From: Cognatundibacterium curvum
Lineage (GTDB): Bacteria > Pseudomonadota > Gammaproteobacteria > Burkholderiales > Burkholderiaceae_D
Direction: 5' to 3'
Assembly (NCBI RefSeq): GCF_014284235.1
Contig: NZ_JACOGD010000005.1
Coordinates: 62,001 to 126,000 of the forward strand
Length of the DNA: 64,000 bases
The translations under genes and the position numbers were made by a program. Of the stretch, positions 43,694 through 52,210 are shown one piece after another; the first letter of the stretch is position 1, and each line of letters starts with the position of its first letter. The notes beneath the pieces are model-generated. The model saw only the letters and a program-made list of their open reading frames with translations. It was not told the DNA's origin and did not search any database.

Positions 43694-44641
43694 ATGAAAC
43701 AATGTGAGCCACGTGTAGCGATTTTGATTCCTTGCTACAACGAGGAGGTTGCGATCCCTAAAGTGATAGCAGATTTTCGTTTGGCAGTGCCGGATGCGAT
43801 GATTTATGTTTTTGATAATAACTCAACCGATCAAACGGCAAAGGTTGCTATTGAAGCCGGAGCTAAGGTTATCCTGGCACCCTATCAGGGAAAAGGCAAT
43901 GTGGTCAGACGTATGTTTGCGGATGTTGAGGCCGATGTATACGTCATGGTGGATGGAGATGCAACCTATGATGCAGGAGCGGTCAAAAAGCTGATTCAGG
44001 AATTAATACAGCAGGATCTGGATATGGTTGTCGGTTGCAGGGTTGACCATGGCGAAGCGGCTAATTACAGGCGCGGACATCGTTGGGGAAACAGGATGTT
44101 AACCTCCGCTGTATCTCACATTTTTGGTGGAAAGTTTACCGATATGCTATCGGGTTACCGTGCATTTTCACGTCGTTTTGTAAAATCCTTTCCAGCCTTA
44201 ACCCGCGGATTTGAAATAGAAACGGAACTCACCATTCATGCCTTGGAACTTCGTATGCCTTACGGAGAGATACTGACTCAGTACGGTTCCCGTCCTGAAG
44301 GGTCGGAAAGTAAGTTGTCTACGTTCAAAGATGGCTTCCGTATTTTGAAGACCATCATACGTTTTTACATGACGGAACGACCAATAGGTTTTTTTGGAAT
44401 ACTGGCATTTTTATTGATGCTGACAGGATGTGTGTTGTTTTTTCCGGTATTGGAGCAGTATTTAATGACGGGCCTGGTGCCACGATTGCCAACAGCAATA
44501 CTGAGTCTGGGATTGATATTGACGGCATTTTTATCAATGACATGCGGCTTAATACTGGACACAGTAACCAGAGGGAGACATGAGGTCAAAAGACTGGCTT
44601 ACTTGTCGATTCCCAGATATCAGAGTGAAAAAAACAAATGA
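43694..44641 (+). CDS. Family 2 glycosyltransferase, GtrB-like
   Basis: A 315-residue protein with an N-terminal GT2 domain (VAILIPCYNEEVAIPKV, the DNNSTDQT loop, VMVDGDATYD as the metal-binding Asp motif, GYRAFSRRF near residue 153) and two C-terminal transmembrane helices (about 229-250 and 262-285). This layout is that of polyprenyl-phosphate sugar synthases (DPM1/GtrB), which load a sugar onto undecaprenyl phosphate. It overlaps the GtrA gene by 4 bp and begins an AT-richer three-gene cassette. Sugar unknown. Confidence 0.9.
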   Translation: MKQCEPRVAILIPCYNEEVAIPKVIADFRLAVPDAMIYVFDNNSTDQTAKVAIEAGAKVILAPYQGKGNVVRRMFADVEADVYVMVDGDATYDAGAVKKLIQELIQQDLDMVVGCRVDHGEAANYRRGHRWGNRMLTSAVSHIFGGKFTDMLSGYRAFSRRFVKSFPALTRGFEIETELTIHALELRMPYGEILTQYGSRPEGSESKLSTFKDGFRILKTIIRFYMTERPIGFFGILAFLLMLTGCVLFFPVLEQYLMTGLVPRLPTAILSLGLILTAFLSMTCGLILDTVTRGRHEVKRLAYLSIPRYQSEKNK

Positions 44642-45030
44642 TTTCTTCTCAATTTGCCCGGTTTGCCTTTACCGGAGTAATTGGATTTTTGGTCGACGCA
44701 GGCTTCTTGATGCTGCTTAAAGGGCCGTTAGGCTATTTCGGCGGAAGAGCCTGTTCTTTTTTTCTGGCTGTCTCTGTGACCTGGATTTTCAATCGTTACC
44801 TGACATTCCACAATTTTAAATCTGAAAAAAGTCTGTTCAGAGAATACCTGCACTATTTCTCTTTGGCGATGACAGGGGGGCTGGTCAATTATTTTGTATA
44901 TACGATATTCATCATAAATTTTCTGAGTTGCAGGACGTATCCTGTCCTCGCGGTCGCTGCTGGCAGCATAGCAGGCATGCTATGTAATTATGCGGCATTA
45001 AAGTACGTATTGTTTGTGCACAAAAAATAG
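44638..45030 (+). CDS. gtrA: GtrA-family membrane protein (putative flippase)
   Basis: A 130-residue protein with four transmembrane helices and GtrA-family features: FARFAFTGVIGFLVDAGFL at the start, TWIFNRYLTFHNF in the middle, then YLHYFSLAMTGGLVNYFVY and NYAALKYVLFV at the end. It is proposed to flip the polyprenyl-linked sugar across the inner membrane. Its ATG overlaps the stop of the GT2 gene (ATGA), so the two are translationally coupled. Confidence 0.92.
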   Translation: MISSQFARFAFTGVIGFLVDAGFLMLLKGPLGYFGGRACSFFLAVSVTWIFNRYLTFHNFKSEKSLFREYLHYFSLAMTGGLVNYFVYTIFIINFLSCRTYPVLAVAAGSIAGMLCNYAALKYVLFVHKK

Positions 45031-45090
45031 TCCGGCAAAAATTGGCCGCTTCCTCATCTTGCTTATTTAAGATACCTCTGTGTGGTATAC

Positions 45091-46899
45091 ATGCAAATCA
45101 TTTATTACATTATCAGTTATTTTTTAGTATTTCTTTTCTTGTTCAGCTGTTATGGTCTGGGTCGGAAAATCCTGACTTTTCATAAAGACATAACATGCCT
45201 GCCCTACGATTTCCGATTGTTATCAGCAGTCGTTTTGGGAATAGGTATGCATATTCTGGGCTTGCAGTTACTGGGGATGTGTCGCTTATTTCAGCCTCTG
45301 TATATTGCAGGTTTTTGCGCAATAACATTTTGTATTGCAATGGTTCAATACAAGGGTATCTGTAGCGAATTCGGGAATCTGGCAAAACTGTATCGGCATT
45401 CGTTCAAAGATGTGCACTGGACACTTAAGCTGATCTTACTTCTTGTCAGCTTGGAATTGATTCTTAGGCCATTGCAGCTACCTTTATCATTTGATGAAGT
45501 GATGTATCACTTGCCACATGTGAAACATTGGTTGAATGATGGGCAGGTGGGTATCAATCCATGGTTACGCTACCCGTATTTTCCCTATAATTTTAACTTG
45601 TTGTATGCGTTAGGCCTGGCGGCAAATAATGAAGTTCTTCCACATCTGATTCATGCTGCAGCCGGATGGCTGGTACTGTTCGGACTGATCGCCCTGGGGC
45701 GTGCCTGGGCTAAGCAAGAAGTCGGCTTACTCGCGGCATTTATATTTGCAATTCTTAACTTCAATCAGTTCGGGACAGCAACTATCGATTTGGGAGTGAC
45801 TCTCTTCATTTTTTATGCGGCTGCACTTTTTATTTTCTGGTGGAAATTCTCGGATAATACACTGTTGCTGAATGCTGTATTTTGTTTTGGTGTTGCAGCC
45901 GGGATTAAATATCAGGCCTTGATTTTCGCTCCTTTGTTACTGCTCACTACCTTAATCAAAGAGCGTCGTCCCAAGTGGATCGCTCTTTGTGTAGTCGTTG
46001 TGTGTCTGCCTTCAGCATTTTGGTACTTACGAAACTATCTGTTGACCGGTAATCCGGTAGCGCCCATGCTGCCAAAATTTTTTGGTGCGGCAGACTGGAA
46101 CGCGGCAGATATGGCTGCGCAATTTGCCGATATACAAACCCACAAGGACTGGCCTAGTTTGTTATTTGTCCCAGCGATATTGAGTTTGTATGTGTGGTAT
46201 CGCAAGCGGGAAAATCCATGGTTGTCTGGAGCAATCATTTTTTCTTTGTACGGCTTCATTACCTGGCTAGTCAGCTCTCATTACTCAAGATACTTCATGC
46301 CTGTAGAGCCCATGGTTGCGATCTTATCGGCTTACTCCCTGGCGCACTGCTATCAGTTCGTGATTGGCGACAAAAAATATGAGAAACCTGCGCGCTTTGC
46401 TGTAAATGTCCTGGGCATATTAATGTCTTGTCTGCTCAGCTTGGCGCTGGTTAAGTCGTTTCCTGAGAATTTGAAAAAAATGCATACAGATGTTGAAGCA
46501 AAGGCAACCTACTTAAGGACTCAGGTGCGGTCTTATGATGTCGGACAGTTTTTGCAGCAACATCCCGAAATAAGAATTGTGCATTTTGATTTTACGTCGG
46601 ACGTCTATTATTTGCCCACGTCTGCTATTGGTGATGTGTTTGGTCCGGGCAGGGCGAAGAATTTCACAGACCTATCCACCGCCTCCTTAGTTTGCAAATT
46701 AAGGTCTGTCGGGGCAAATTCTTTACTTTTTGCCGGACATCAAAGAGAAATTGCAAAGCGTCGCGGTTATCCGGTTCAGGCAGTTTCTGACAGCTTATTA
46801 GCGAGGCCTGATTTTGCAGATTTTTTTCATCTCACCTATAGCACGCCTGAGGCCGATTTATATACAGCCAATCCGGCTGCGCCCGGACTATGTAATTAA
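45091..46899 (+). CDS. Multi-pass membrane glycosyltransferase, GT39/GT-C-like
   Basis: A membrane protein of about 602 residues with ten or more hydrophobic helices. The first large loop carries LSFDEVMYHLPHVKHWLNDG (about residues 133-153), the acidic Asp-Glu motif of GT-C enzymes that take sugars from polyprenyl phosphate donors; a soluble C-terminal part of about 140 residues follows. Together with the upstream GT2 and GtrA it completes a GtrA/GtrB/Gtr(X) set for adding a side sugar to a surface glycan. The start is taken at the ATG at 45091; a GTG at 45082 is possible, and neither has a good ribosome site. Base composition is visibly AT-richer than flanking genes. Confidence 0.8.
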   Translation: MQIIYYIISYFLVFLFLFSCYGLGRKILTFHKDITCLPYDFRLLSAVVLGIGMHILGLQLLGMCRLFQPLYIAGFCAITFCIAMVQYKGICSEFGNLAKLYRHSFKDVHWTLKLILLLVSLELILRPLQLPLSFDEVMYHLPHVKHWLNDGQVGINPWLRYPYFPYNFNLLYALGLAANNEVLPHLIHAAAGWLVLFGLIALGRAWAKQEVGLLAAFIFAILNFNQFGTATIDLGVTLFIFYAAALFIFWWKFSDNTLLLNAVFCFGVAAGIKYQALIFAPLLLLTTLIKERRPKWIALCVVVVCLPSAFWYLRNYLLTGNPVAPMLPKFFGAADWNAADMAAQFADIQTHKDWPSLLFVPAILSLYVWYRKRENPWLSGAIIFSLYGFITWLVSSHYSRYFMPVEPMVAILSAYSLAHCYQFVIGDKKYEKPARFAVNVLGILMSCLLSLALVKSFPENLKKMHTDVEAKATYLRTQVRSYDVGQFLQQHPEIRIVHFDFTSDVYYLPTSAIGDVFGPGRAKNFTDLSTASLVCKLRSVGANSLLFAGHQREIAKRRGYPVQAVSDSLLARPDFADFFHLTYSTPEADLYTANPAAPGLCN

Positions 46900-46928
46900 C
46901 CTCAATTGGCCTTGTATTGATCGGAACA

Positions 46929-47321
46929 ATGATGTTGAAAGTAGAGAAAGTTGTTTTCCTCGCTGCATTGACTATGCTGATCGCGGTTGCAGCAGGTGCG
47001 TTTGGTGCACATGGCCTGAAAGCTGTCTTAAGCGCAGAGATGTTGGCTATCTGGCAGACCGCAGTGCAGTATCAGATGGTGCATGGGCTGGGTTTGCTGG
47101 CAGTTGGCATACTGATGCAGCAATGGCCGCAGGCAAAAAGGCTGGCGTGGGTAGCGACCGCCTTCGCCGTTGGCATATTCCTGTTCAGCGGCAGTCTGTA
47201 TGTGCTGGCGCTGAGCGGCATACGCTGGCTGGGTGCGGTCACGCCGCTGGGCGGGGTGGCTTTTCTGGCGGGTTGGTTGCTGCTGGCAATCAGCGCCTGG
47301 CAGCACCCTGCAAAGGAATAA
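46929..47321 (+). CDS. DUF423 membrane protein
   Basis: A 130-residue inner-membrane protein with four helices. AAGAFGAHGLKAVLSAEMLAIWQTAVQYQMVHGLGLL and LFSGSLYVLALSGIRWLGAVTPLGGVAFLAGW are the DUF423 signature. Function unknown. The ATG at 46929 is preferred over a TTG 12 nt upstream; another ATG follows immediately. It is followed by a clear terminator. Confidence 0.88.
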   Translation: MMLKVEKVVFLAALTMLIAVAAGAFGAHGLKAVLSAEMLAIWQTAVQYQMVHGLGLLAVGILMQQWPQAKRLAWVATAFAVGIFLFSGSLYVLALSGIRWLGAVTPLGGVAFLAGWLLLAISAWQHPAKE

Positions 47322-47346
47322 AAAAACCGGCCTGGCCGGTTTTTTT
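47321..47346. terminator. Bidirectional terminator
   Basis: A short stem aaaaaaccggc / gccggtttttt with a 3-nt loop lies between the convergent DUF423 and GST genes. Confidence 0.85.
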
Positions 47347-47378
47347 ATGTAGGTATCAGATATTTGCCGGGATGGCGT

Positions 47379-47990
47379 TTACTCGCCGTTCTTCGCCACT
47401 GCACGCTGATAGGCAGGTCTGGCCTCGATCAGTTCTGTGAAGCGGGTCAGGTTAGGGAATTTGTCCTTACCCACGGTACGTACGATGGATTGGATGGCAA
47501 AAGACAATTGGATGTCGGCGCCGGTCAGATGATCGCCGACAAAGAAATCACGCCCTTGCAGTTCCGCATTCAAATAACCGAAGTGATTCGCGATTTCGCT
47601 GTGTATGCGCGGATGTAAAGGGGTGCCGGCTTCACCCAGACGACCTACATACAGGTTGAGCAGCAGTGGCAGCATGGCGGAGCCTTCCGCATAGTGCATG
47701 AATTGCAGATAGCGATAGTAATCCGGGGTACCGGCTGGTGGTGCAAACTGGGCGCGTCCATAAGTGTTGATCAGGTATTCCAGTATCGCACCGGATTCAA
47801 TCAGTACCAGCCCTTGATCTGCCAGCACTGGCGCTTTGCCGAGTGGATGTATCTGCTTCAGTTCAGGCGGTGCCAGCCGGGTTGTCGGATCACGGTCATA
47901 GCTGATGACAAGGTAATCCAGGCCCAGTTCTTCCAGCATCCAGGTAATGCGGCGTGAGCGGGATTGTTTCAGGTGATGGACTTCTATCAT
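47379..47990 (-). CDS. Glutathione S-transferase family protein
   Basis: A 203-residue GST with an N-terminal thioredoxin-like domain (MIEVHHLKQSRSRRITWMLEEL, then HPLGKAPVL and IESGAILEYLI, which contact glutathione) and a helical C-terminal domain with the GDHLTGADIQLSFAI N-capping motif. Substrate unknown; probably detoxification. It is transcribed alone and diverges from the CoA-transferase gene across a 227-bp gap in which no gene was seen. Confidence 0.9.
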   Translation of the reverse strand: MIEVHHLKQSRSRRITWMLEELGLDYLVISYDRDPTTRLAPPELKQIHPLGKAPVLADQGLVLIESGAILEYLINTYGRAQFAPPAGTPDYYRYLQFMHYAEGSAMLPLLLNLYVGRLGEAGTPLHPRIHSEIANHFGYLNAELQGRDFFVGDHLTGADIQLSFAIQSIVRTVGKDKFPNLTRFTELIEARPAYQRAVAKNGE

Positions 47991-48217
47991 GGATGGTCTC
48001 CGGTTCTGTCAGGCAGGATTTGTATTATGCCCATAAAGCGCAATGCTTGCTGAGTGGAAAACATTTCGTCTTTGATGCGACTTCAGACTCATGGCGCACA
48101 GTTGCGCTTGCGATACAACAAAGCCAGTGCAGAAATGTCGTTGAACTGACTGCGCCATATCCCGATGCGTCTTAGCATATCTCATCCTATCCAATACCCA
48201 TACAATCAGGAGGAGCT

Positions 48218-49516
48218 ATGTTGTCAGTACAGCAGCAGTACACAGAAAAGCATTGCATGCCGGAGGAGGCTTTACAGGTCTTGCATAATGGTGACTGGAT
48301 CGTAGTACCGACTGGTGTGGGTGAGCCGCCAGCCTTATTGACTGCCTTGTCAGAGCAGCGACGGCATTTTCAGAATATCCGTGTGGCACAGATACTGGCG
48401 GTACGCAAATACGGCTATTTCGATCCAGCCACCGAGCAGCATGTACGGCATGTAGCTTATTTTTTTGGTGCGGCTTCGCGTCCGGGTGGACAGGCCGGGC
48501 AGATCGATTTTATCCCCAGCTATTTTTCTGAAATGCCGATGCTGATAGAGCGCGGGCTGATGCCGGTCGATGTGGTATTCGCAATGGCTTCACCGATGAA
48601 TGAAGAGGGCTATTTCTCGCTGAGTCTGGCGGCTGATTACACTATGGCAGCAATCGCGAAAGCGCGTGCAGTCGTGCTGGAAGTCAATCCTAATGTGCCT
48701 TTCGCTTACGGCAATTGCCATGTCCATATTTCTCAGGTGACGCGCCTGATTGAAAGCACAGAACCGGTCACTGAAGTCGGCTTGCCGGTGATCGGTACTG
48801 TGCAACAAGCCATAGGTCAGTATGTGGCGGAGATGATAGAGGATGGATCGACTTTACAAATCGGTTATGGCGGGATACCGGATGCCGTAGTCATGCAGCT
48901 GGTACAGAAAAAAGATCTGGGCATCCATACCGAAATGATAGGCGATGGCATTTTGAAGCTGATAGAAAGCGGCGCGGTCACTAACCGGCGTAAGAATTAT
49001 TTGCCCGGAAAAACCGTGGCAACCTTCGCACTGGGTTCGCGCAAACTGTACGACTACATGCATCAGAATCCTGCGCTCGAAATGCATCCGGTTGACTTTA
49101 CCAATGACCCGTATCTGGCCGCAAAAAATGATCATCTGGTAGCGATTAACGCTACGCTGCAAATCGATTTATTGGGGCAATGTGGTTCTGAAAGTCTGGG
49201 ACATCTGCCGTATTCCGGTACCGGTGGTCAGGTCGATTTTGTGCGCGCAGCCAACCGTTCGCGTGGTGGCAAAGCCTTTATTGTGTTGCCGTCCACGGCT
49301 AAAAATGACAGCATCAGCCGTATCGTGTCCACACTGACGCCAGGCACGCATGTCACCACTGGCAAGAACGATATCAATTATGTGGTCAGTGAATATGGCG
49401 TGGCCCAGCTCAGAGGTAAATCAGCACGTCAGCGTGTGTTGGAAATGATCGCTATCGCCCATCCTGACTTCCGGGCAGAGTTGCGTGATCAGGCGCGTCA
49501 TCTGCAGTTGCTGTAA
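48218..49516 (+). CDS. Acetyl-CoA hydrolase/transferase family protein
   Basis: A 432-residue family I CoA-transferase of the acetyl-CoA hydrolase / 4-hydroxybutyrate CoA-transferase group. The catalytic Glu is expected in GIHTEMIGDGILKL (about residue 240), and the CoA-binding GYGGIPDAV and SGTGGQVDFVRAA segments are present. It moves CoA between short acyl groups or hydrolyses acyl-CoA in the cytoplasm; the substrate pair is unknown. A strong ribosome site (AGGAGG) precedes the ATG. Alone in its direction. Confidence 0.9.
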   Translation: MLSVQQQYTEKHCMPEEALQVLHNGDWIVVPTGVGEPPALLTALSEQRRHFQNIRVAQILAVRKYGYFDPATEQHVRHVAYFFGAASRPGGQAGQIDFIPSYFSEMPMLIERGLMPVDVVFAMASPMNEEGYFSLSLAADYTMAAIAKARAVVLEVNPNVPFAYGNCHVHISQVTRLIESTEPVTEVGLPVIGTVQQAIGQYVAEMIEDGSTLQIGYGGIPDAVVMQLVQKKDLGIHTEMIGDGILKLIESGAVTNRRKNYLPGKTVATFALGSRKLYDYMHQNPALEMHPVDFTNDPYLAAKNDHLVAINATLQIDLLGQCGSESLGHLPYSGTGGQVDFVRAANRSRGGKAFIVLPSTAKNDSISRIVSTLTPGTHVTTGKNDINYVVSEYGVAQLRGKSARQRVLEMIAIAHPDFRAELRDQARHLQLL

Positions 49517-49611
49517 AAAAAACCACAAAATATGGCAAATTCAGGCACAATCGCAGCGGTGCTGCCTGTACACACAGGCGCGATTGATCAGCGTAAAACT
49601 AAAGGCAGATA

Positions 49612-49866
49612 ATGGAAAAAATCATCGGTTGCGGTTTGTTTTTGCTGGCTGCTGTTGCTCACGCGCAGACGCCGGTGTTCAAATGCGAATCAGGTGGCAA
49701 AGTCACCTGGTCAGACAAACCTTGCGGTAGCAATAGTAAGGTGGTCAAGGTCAAGCCCTTAGGATCGGGCGAGCATAAGAACCCCGCTGCTGGTAAATAT
49801 ACACCACAGCCAGTCACCACCCCATCTCCGCAGCAGCCGGCACGGCCTGCTGGCGGTAAGTCTTAA
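49612..49866 (+). CDS. Small exported DUF4124-like protein
   Basis: An 84-residue protein with a signal peptide (cleaved near AHAQTPV), the DUF4124-type core FKCESGGKVTWSDKPCG with two cysteines, and a Pro/Gly-rich tail. Periplasmic; function unknown. It overlaps the stop of the convergent LURP-one-like gene by 4 bp. Confidence 0.78.
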   Translation: MEKIIGCGLFLLAAVAHAQTPVFKCESGGKVTWSDKPCGSNSKVVKVKPLGSGEHKNPAAGKYTPQPVTTPSPQQPARPAGGKS

Positions 49867-50453
49867 GCCGTATTCACACTATGCATCTGGCGTGCCAGCA
49901 GCGCCGCCAGTATCAGTAAGCGCAAGGGCGATTCCGGGGCCAGCCCGGGATTTAATTCCAGCAGATAGGCATGGTGGTGATTGCGCAATTCCTGCGGTAG
50001 TGACCATGGATTATCCGACACACAGGCCAGTTCCTGGCCATTCTGCACAAAGCGGTACAAAAAATTGTCCTGGTCGCTGTGCAGTTCCCCGATAAAGCGT
50101 TCATCCGGATCGAGGATACGAAAACTGCCAGTTCGCTGGCGCATGCGCTGGCAATACCCAACCAGCCCGCCATTGCCATCATAAATAGCAATTTTGACTG
50201 CCAGTAAGGAAAAACATTTCTGCAAACGCAGTACGCGTTTGCCTTCCGGTGTACGCAGTTCCGCATGCAAAGGACGCAATGCCTCCCAGTTCAGGATGCG
50301 TAATAGCCGCGTGAAGTGCCTGTGTTCTAATTCTCTGCATTCGATAATCGGTTGCTGAGTCAGCGGATCAAAGATGTCAAAATGCTTGCCCATCTCCAGC
50401 AAACCCAGTTGTTGCTGAACAAAAAATTGGTTTTTGCGTAAAACGGCATGCAT
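49863..50453 (-). CDS. LURP-one / phospholipid scramblase-like protein
   Basis: A protein of about 196 residues with the tubby-like beta-barrel pattern of LURP-one-related and scramblase proteins: FFVQQQLGLLEMGKHFDIFDP, then IIECRE, VLRLQKCFSLLAVKIAIYDGNGGLVGYCQR, FRILDPDERFIGELHSD. No membrane segment except a hydrophobic C-terminal helix (PLRLLILAALLARQM). Function in bacteria unknown. The start is set at the ATG at 50453, where family similarity begins; an ATG at 50510 would add 19 residues. Neither has a good ribosome site. Confidence 0.7.
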   Translation of the reverse strand: MHAVLRKNQFFVQQQLGLLEMGKHFDIFDPLTQQPIIECRELEHRHFTRLLRILNWEALRPLHAELRTPEGKRVLRLQKCFSLLAVKIAIYDGNGGLVGYCQRMRQRTGSFRILDPDERFIGELHSDQDNFLYRFVQNGQELACVSDNPWSLPQELRNHHHAYLLELNPGLAPESPLRLLILAALLARQMHSVNTA

Positions 50454-50464
50454 GGAAACGGAGA

Positions 50465-50486
50465 CTTTGCGCTGAAAGGCGCAAAG
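50465..50486 (-). other. Hairpin at the 5' end of the LURP-one-like gene
   Basis: A perfect 8-bp stem ctttgcgc / gcgcaaag with a 6-nt loop. It lies just upstream of the preferred start codon at 50453 and so may be in the leader. Confidence 0.4.
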
Positions 50487-50615
50487 ATAGCCGCGTTCAG
50501 CAGCAGGCATCAAGTAAGAAAATGTAAGTTAACCGCATCAAACATGACAAGGTGTGAGAGTCATGTCTGAACGCCCGGGAACAGGACCGCAAGCCTCAGA
50601 GCGCAGGTATCAGGT

Positions 50616-51470
50616 TCAGCGCAGTGGCAGGTAGATGTCGGTCAGTAAATCGGCTGGCGCCGTACAGCGCGGATTGTTCAGATAGTCTTCAAATGGTGGC
50701 GCATCGGCCGCTTCCAGTCCCGACGCGGGCAGCCACTGGCCACAGAACCATTGGTAGACCGCTTGCATAGCCGAGTACGGCCCCTGATAACGCAATACGG
50801 CGTATTTACCGCCCGCCAGACGCTGCTGCGTAAAAGGCGCTTCCACCGCATCCTGCCAACCGGCCGGCAGAGAAATACAGGCGAAAGAACGTAGCTCCGC
50901 TTCCGGTGTCACCACCGGATCGTCCAGAAAAATCCCCAGCCAGCGTGTTTCCACATTCATCCAGCCGCGTGCACCCGCATGGCTGTTGAGCAGATCAAAT
51001 GACTGGCTGATGCCCATATAGCTGCCACGATGGGCGAGTTGTAAAACAGGGATGGCGTCTATTTCGCGGATACTGACCGGATATGCTGCGAGCTCGGGCG
51101 CAGTTGTCGGTAAAGTCATGGTCACTCCTTGTTGACGAAAGCGGGCGGGTGGCAAACCGTAACTCTGTGAAAAAGTACGGGTGAAGGATTGCAGATTCGG
51201 ATAACCAACCTGTGCTGCGATCTGGCTGATGCGCAGGTCGCTGCGCAATAGCAAGGCAGCTGCCTTTTGCAGGCGCAGACGTTTGACGGTGGCAATCACA
51301 CTTTCACCATGCACGCCCTGATAAATCCTGTGCCAGTGATAGACCGACATGCAGGCCAGATCAGCCAGTTGTTGCAGATCTAAAGGCTGATCCAGATGTT
51401 CATGCAGATAGGTGGTCACGCGCGCTAATCGGCGCTCGTAACTTTGCTGCAGCGGACTGAGCGATGTCAT
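50616..51470 (-). CDS. AraC-family regulator with GyrI-like effector domain
   Basis: A 284-residue transcription factor. Two AraC-type helix-turn-helix motifs are N-terminal (LDLQQLADLACMSVYHWHRIYQ and RISQIAAQVGYPNLQSFTRTFSQSYGLPP, about residues 28-105), followed by a GyrI-like/SOUL-fold effector-binding domain (about 125-284, with FLDDPVVTPEAELRSFACISLP and KYAVLRYQGPYSAM). This is the Rob-like order, common in regulators of xenobiotic response. The start at 51470 follows CGGAGAA; an upstream in-frame start at 51515 is possible. It is next to a stand-alone GyrI-like protein gene 54 bp upstream on the same strand. Confidence 0.9.
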   Translation of the reverse strand: MTSLSPLQQSYERRLARVTTYLHEHLDQPLDLQQLADLACMSVYHWHRIYQGVHGESVIATVKRLRLQKAAALLLRSDLRISQIAAQVGYPNLQSFTRTFSQSYGLPPARFRQQGVTMTLPTTAPELAAYPVSIREIDAIPVLQLAHRGSYMGISQSFDLLNSHAGARGWMNVETRWLGIFLDDPVVTPEAELRSFACISLPAGWQDAVEAPFTQQRLAGGKYAVLRYQGPYSAMQAVYQWFCGQWLPASGLEAADAPPFEDYLNNPRCTAPADLLTDIYLPLR

Positions 51471-51524
51471 GGAATGCGGTTCTCCGGAGTTTGCAGGTGC
51501 ATTGGATCTTGGCACTGCCAGTTA

Positions 51525-51959
51525 TCACAGGCTGCGCGGTTTGATGCCTATGTAAATCATGCCAGATTCAGGCCCCAGGTATTCTTCAAAATCTGTGCCA
51601 TAGGCACGCTCATACTCGTGCTGGTGCGCAAAGTGTTCCCATATCGTCTGCCATGTCTGGATAATCGCGTCAGGCATGGCACCTTGTGCAGGAAAAGCCA
51701 GATAGCTGCCGCTTTGTATATGAACCCCTGGCTGCGTATCTGTGCCAGCCTTGACGCCTGCTGTGACATTGAATTCGCCATGCAGGTCCGATTCATAATG
51801 CGAATACACGCCATACATTCTCTGGCTGAGGTCGGGCTGGCTGGCAAAGAAGCTGCCCCATAAGCCCGGGATGCGGCCACCAGGGCCGGTCTCGGCCGCG
51901 TTGCTGGTGCGGACACAGGCGCCACTGACATAAAATCCTGCTATCTGTTGTTGTTTCAT
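51525..51959 (-). CDS. Stand-alone GyrI-like effector-binding protein
   Basis: A 144-residue single-domain protein of the GyrI-like small-molecule-binding fold (Cass2/effector-binding type): QQIAGFYVSGACVRTSN, GLWGSFFASQPDLSQ, MYGVYSHYESDLHGEFNVTAGVKA, and the end GPESGMIYIGIKP with the probable ligand-contacting Glu. It may bind the same cationic ligand class as the adjacent AraC/GyrI regulator. Probably cotranscribed with it. Function inferred. Confidence 0.82.
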   Translation of the reverse strand: MKQQQIAGFYVSGACVRTSNAAETGPGGRIPGLWGSFFASQPDLSQRMYGVYSHYESDLHGEFNVTAGVKAGTDTQPGVHIQSGSYLAFPAQGAMPDAIIQTWQTIWEHFAHQHEYERAYGTDFEEYLGPESGMIYIGIKPRSL

Positions 51960-52210
51960 TGTTCTGCACTCCGTTTTTTGATGTTATCCGGTGTAGTCAG
52001 TGACTAAGCCCGGATGCTTGTGGTTGCAGCGTACGGCTCAGGACTTACCAGTTCTTCTGGCTGCATCAACACTGCGTAAAAAAAGCATAGCACGCCATGA
52101 TTTCACAAATCTTGCGGAGTTTTTTGCTAAGGATACTGTTTCCTGTGTGAATAGCATGGGAAAATAGCAGCCGCTGCCAGTTCTGGCCTGTTTCCCTGAA
52201 AGTAAGTTGC

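Noticed and set aside
43620-46930. Prophage remnant around the gtr-like cassette
   Set aside because: No integrase, phage structural gene or tRNA attachment site was found on either side.
48000-48217. Small ORFs in the GST / CoA-transferase divergent gap
   Set aside because: They lack ribosome sites and recognisable composition. Only the AGGAGG site of the CoA-transferase gene is clear here.
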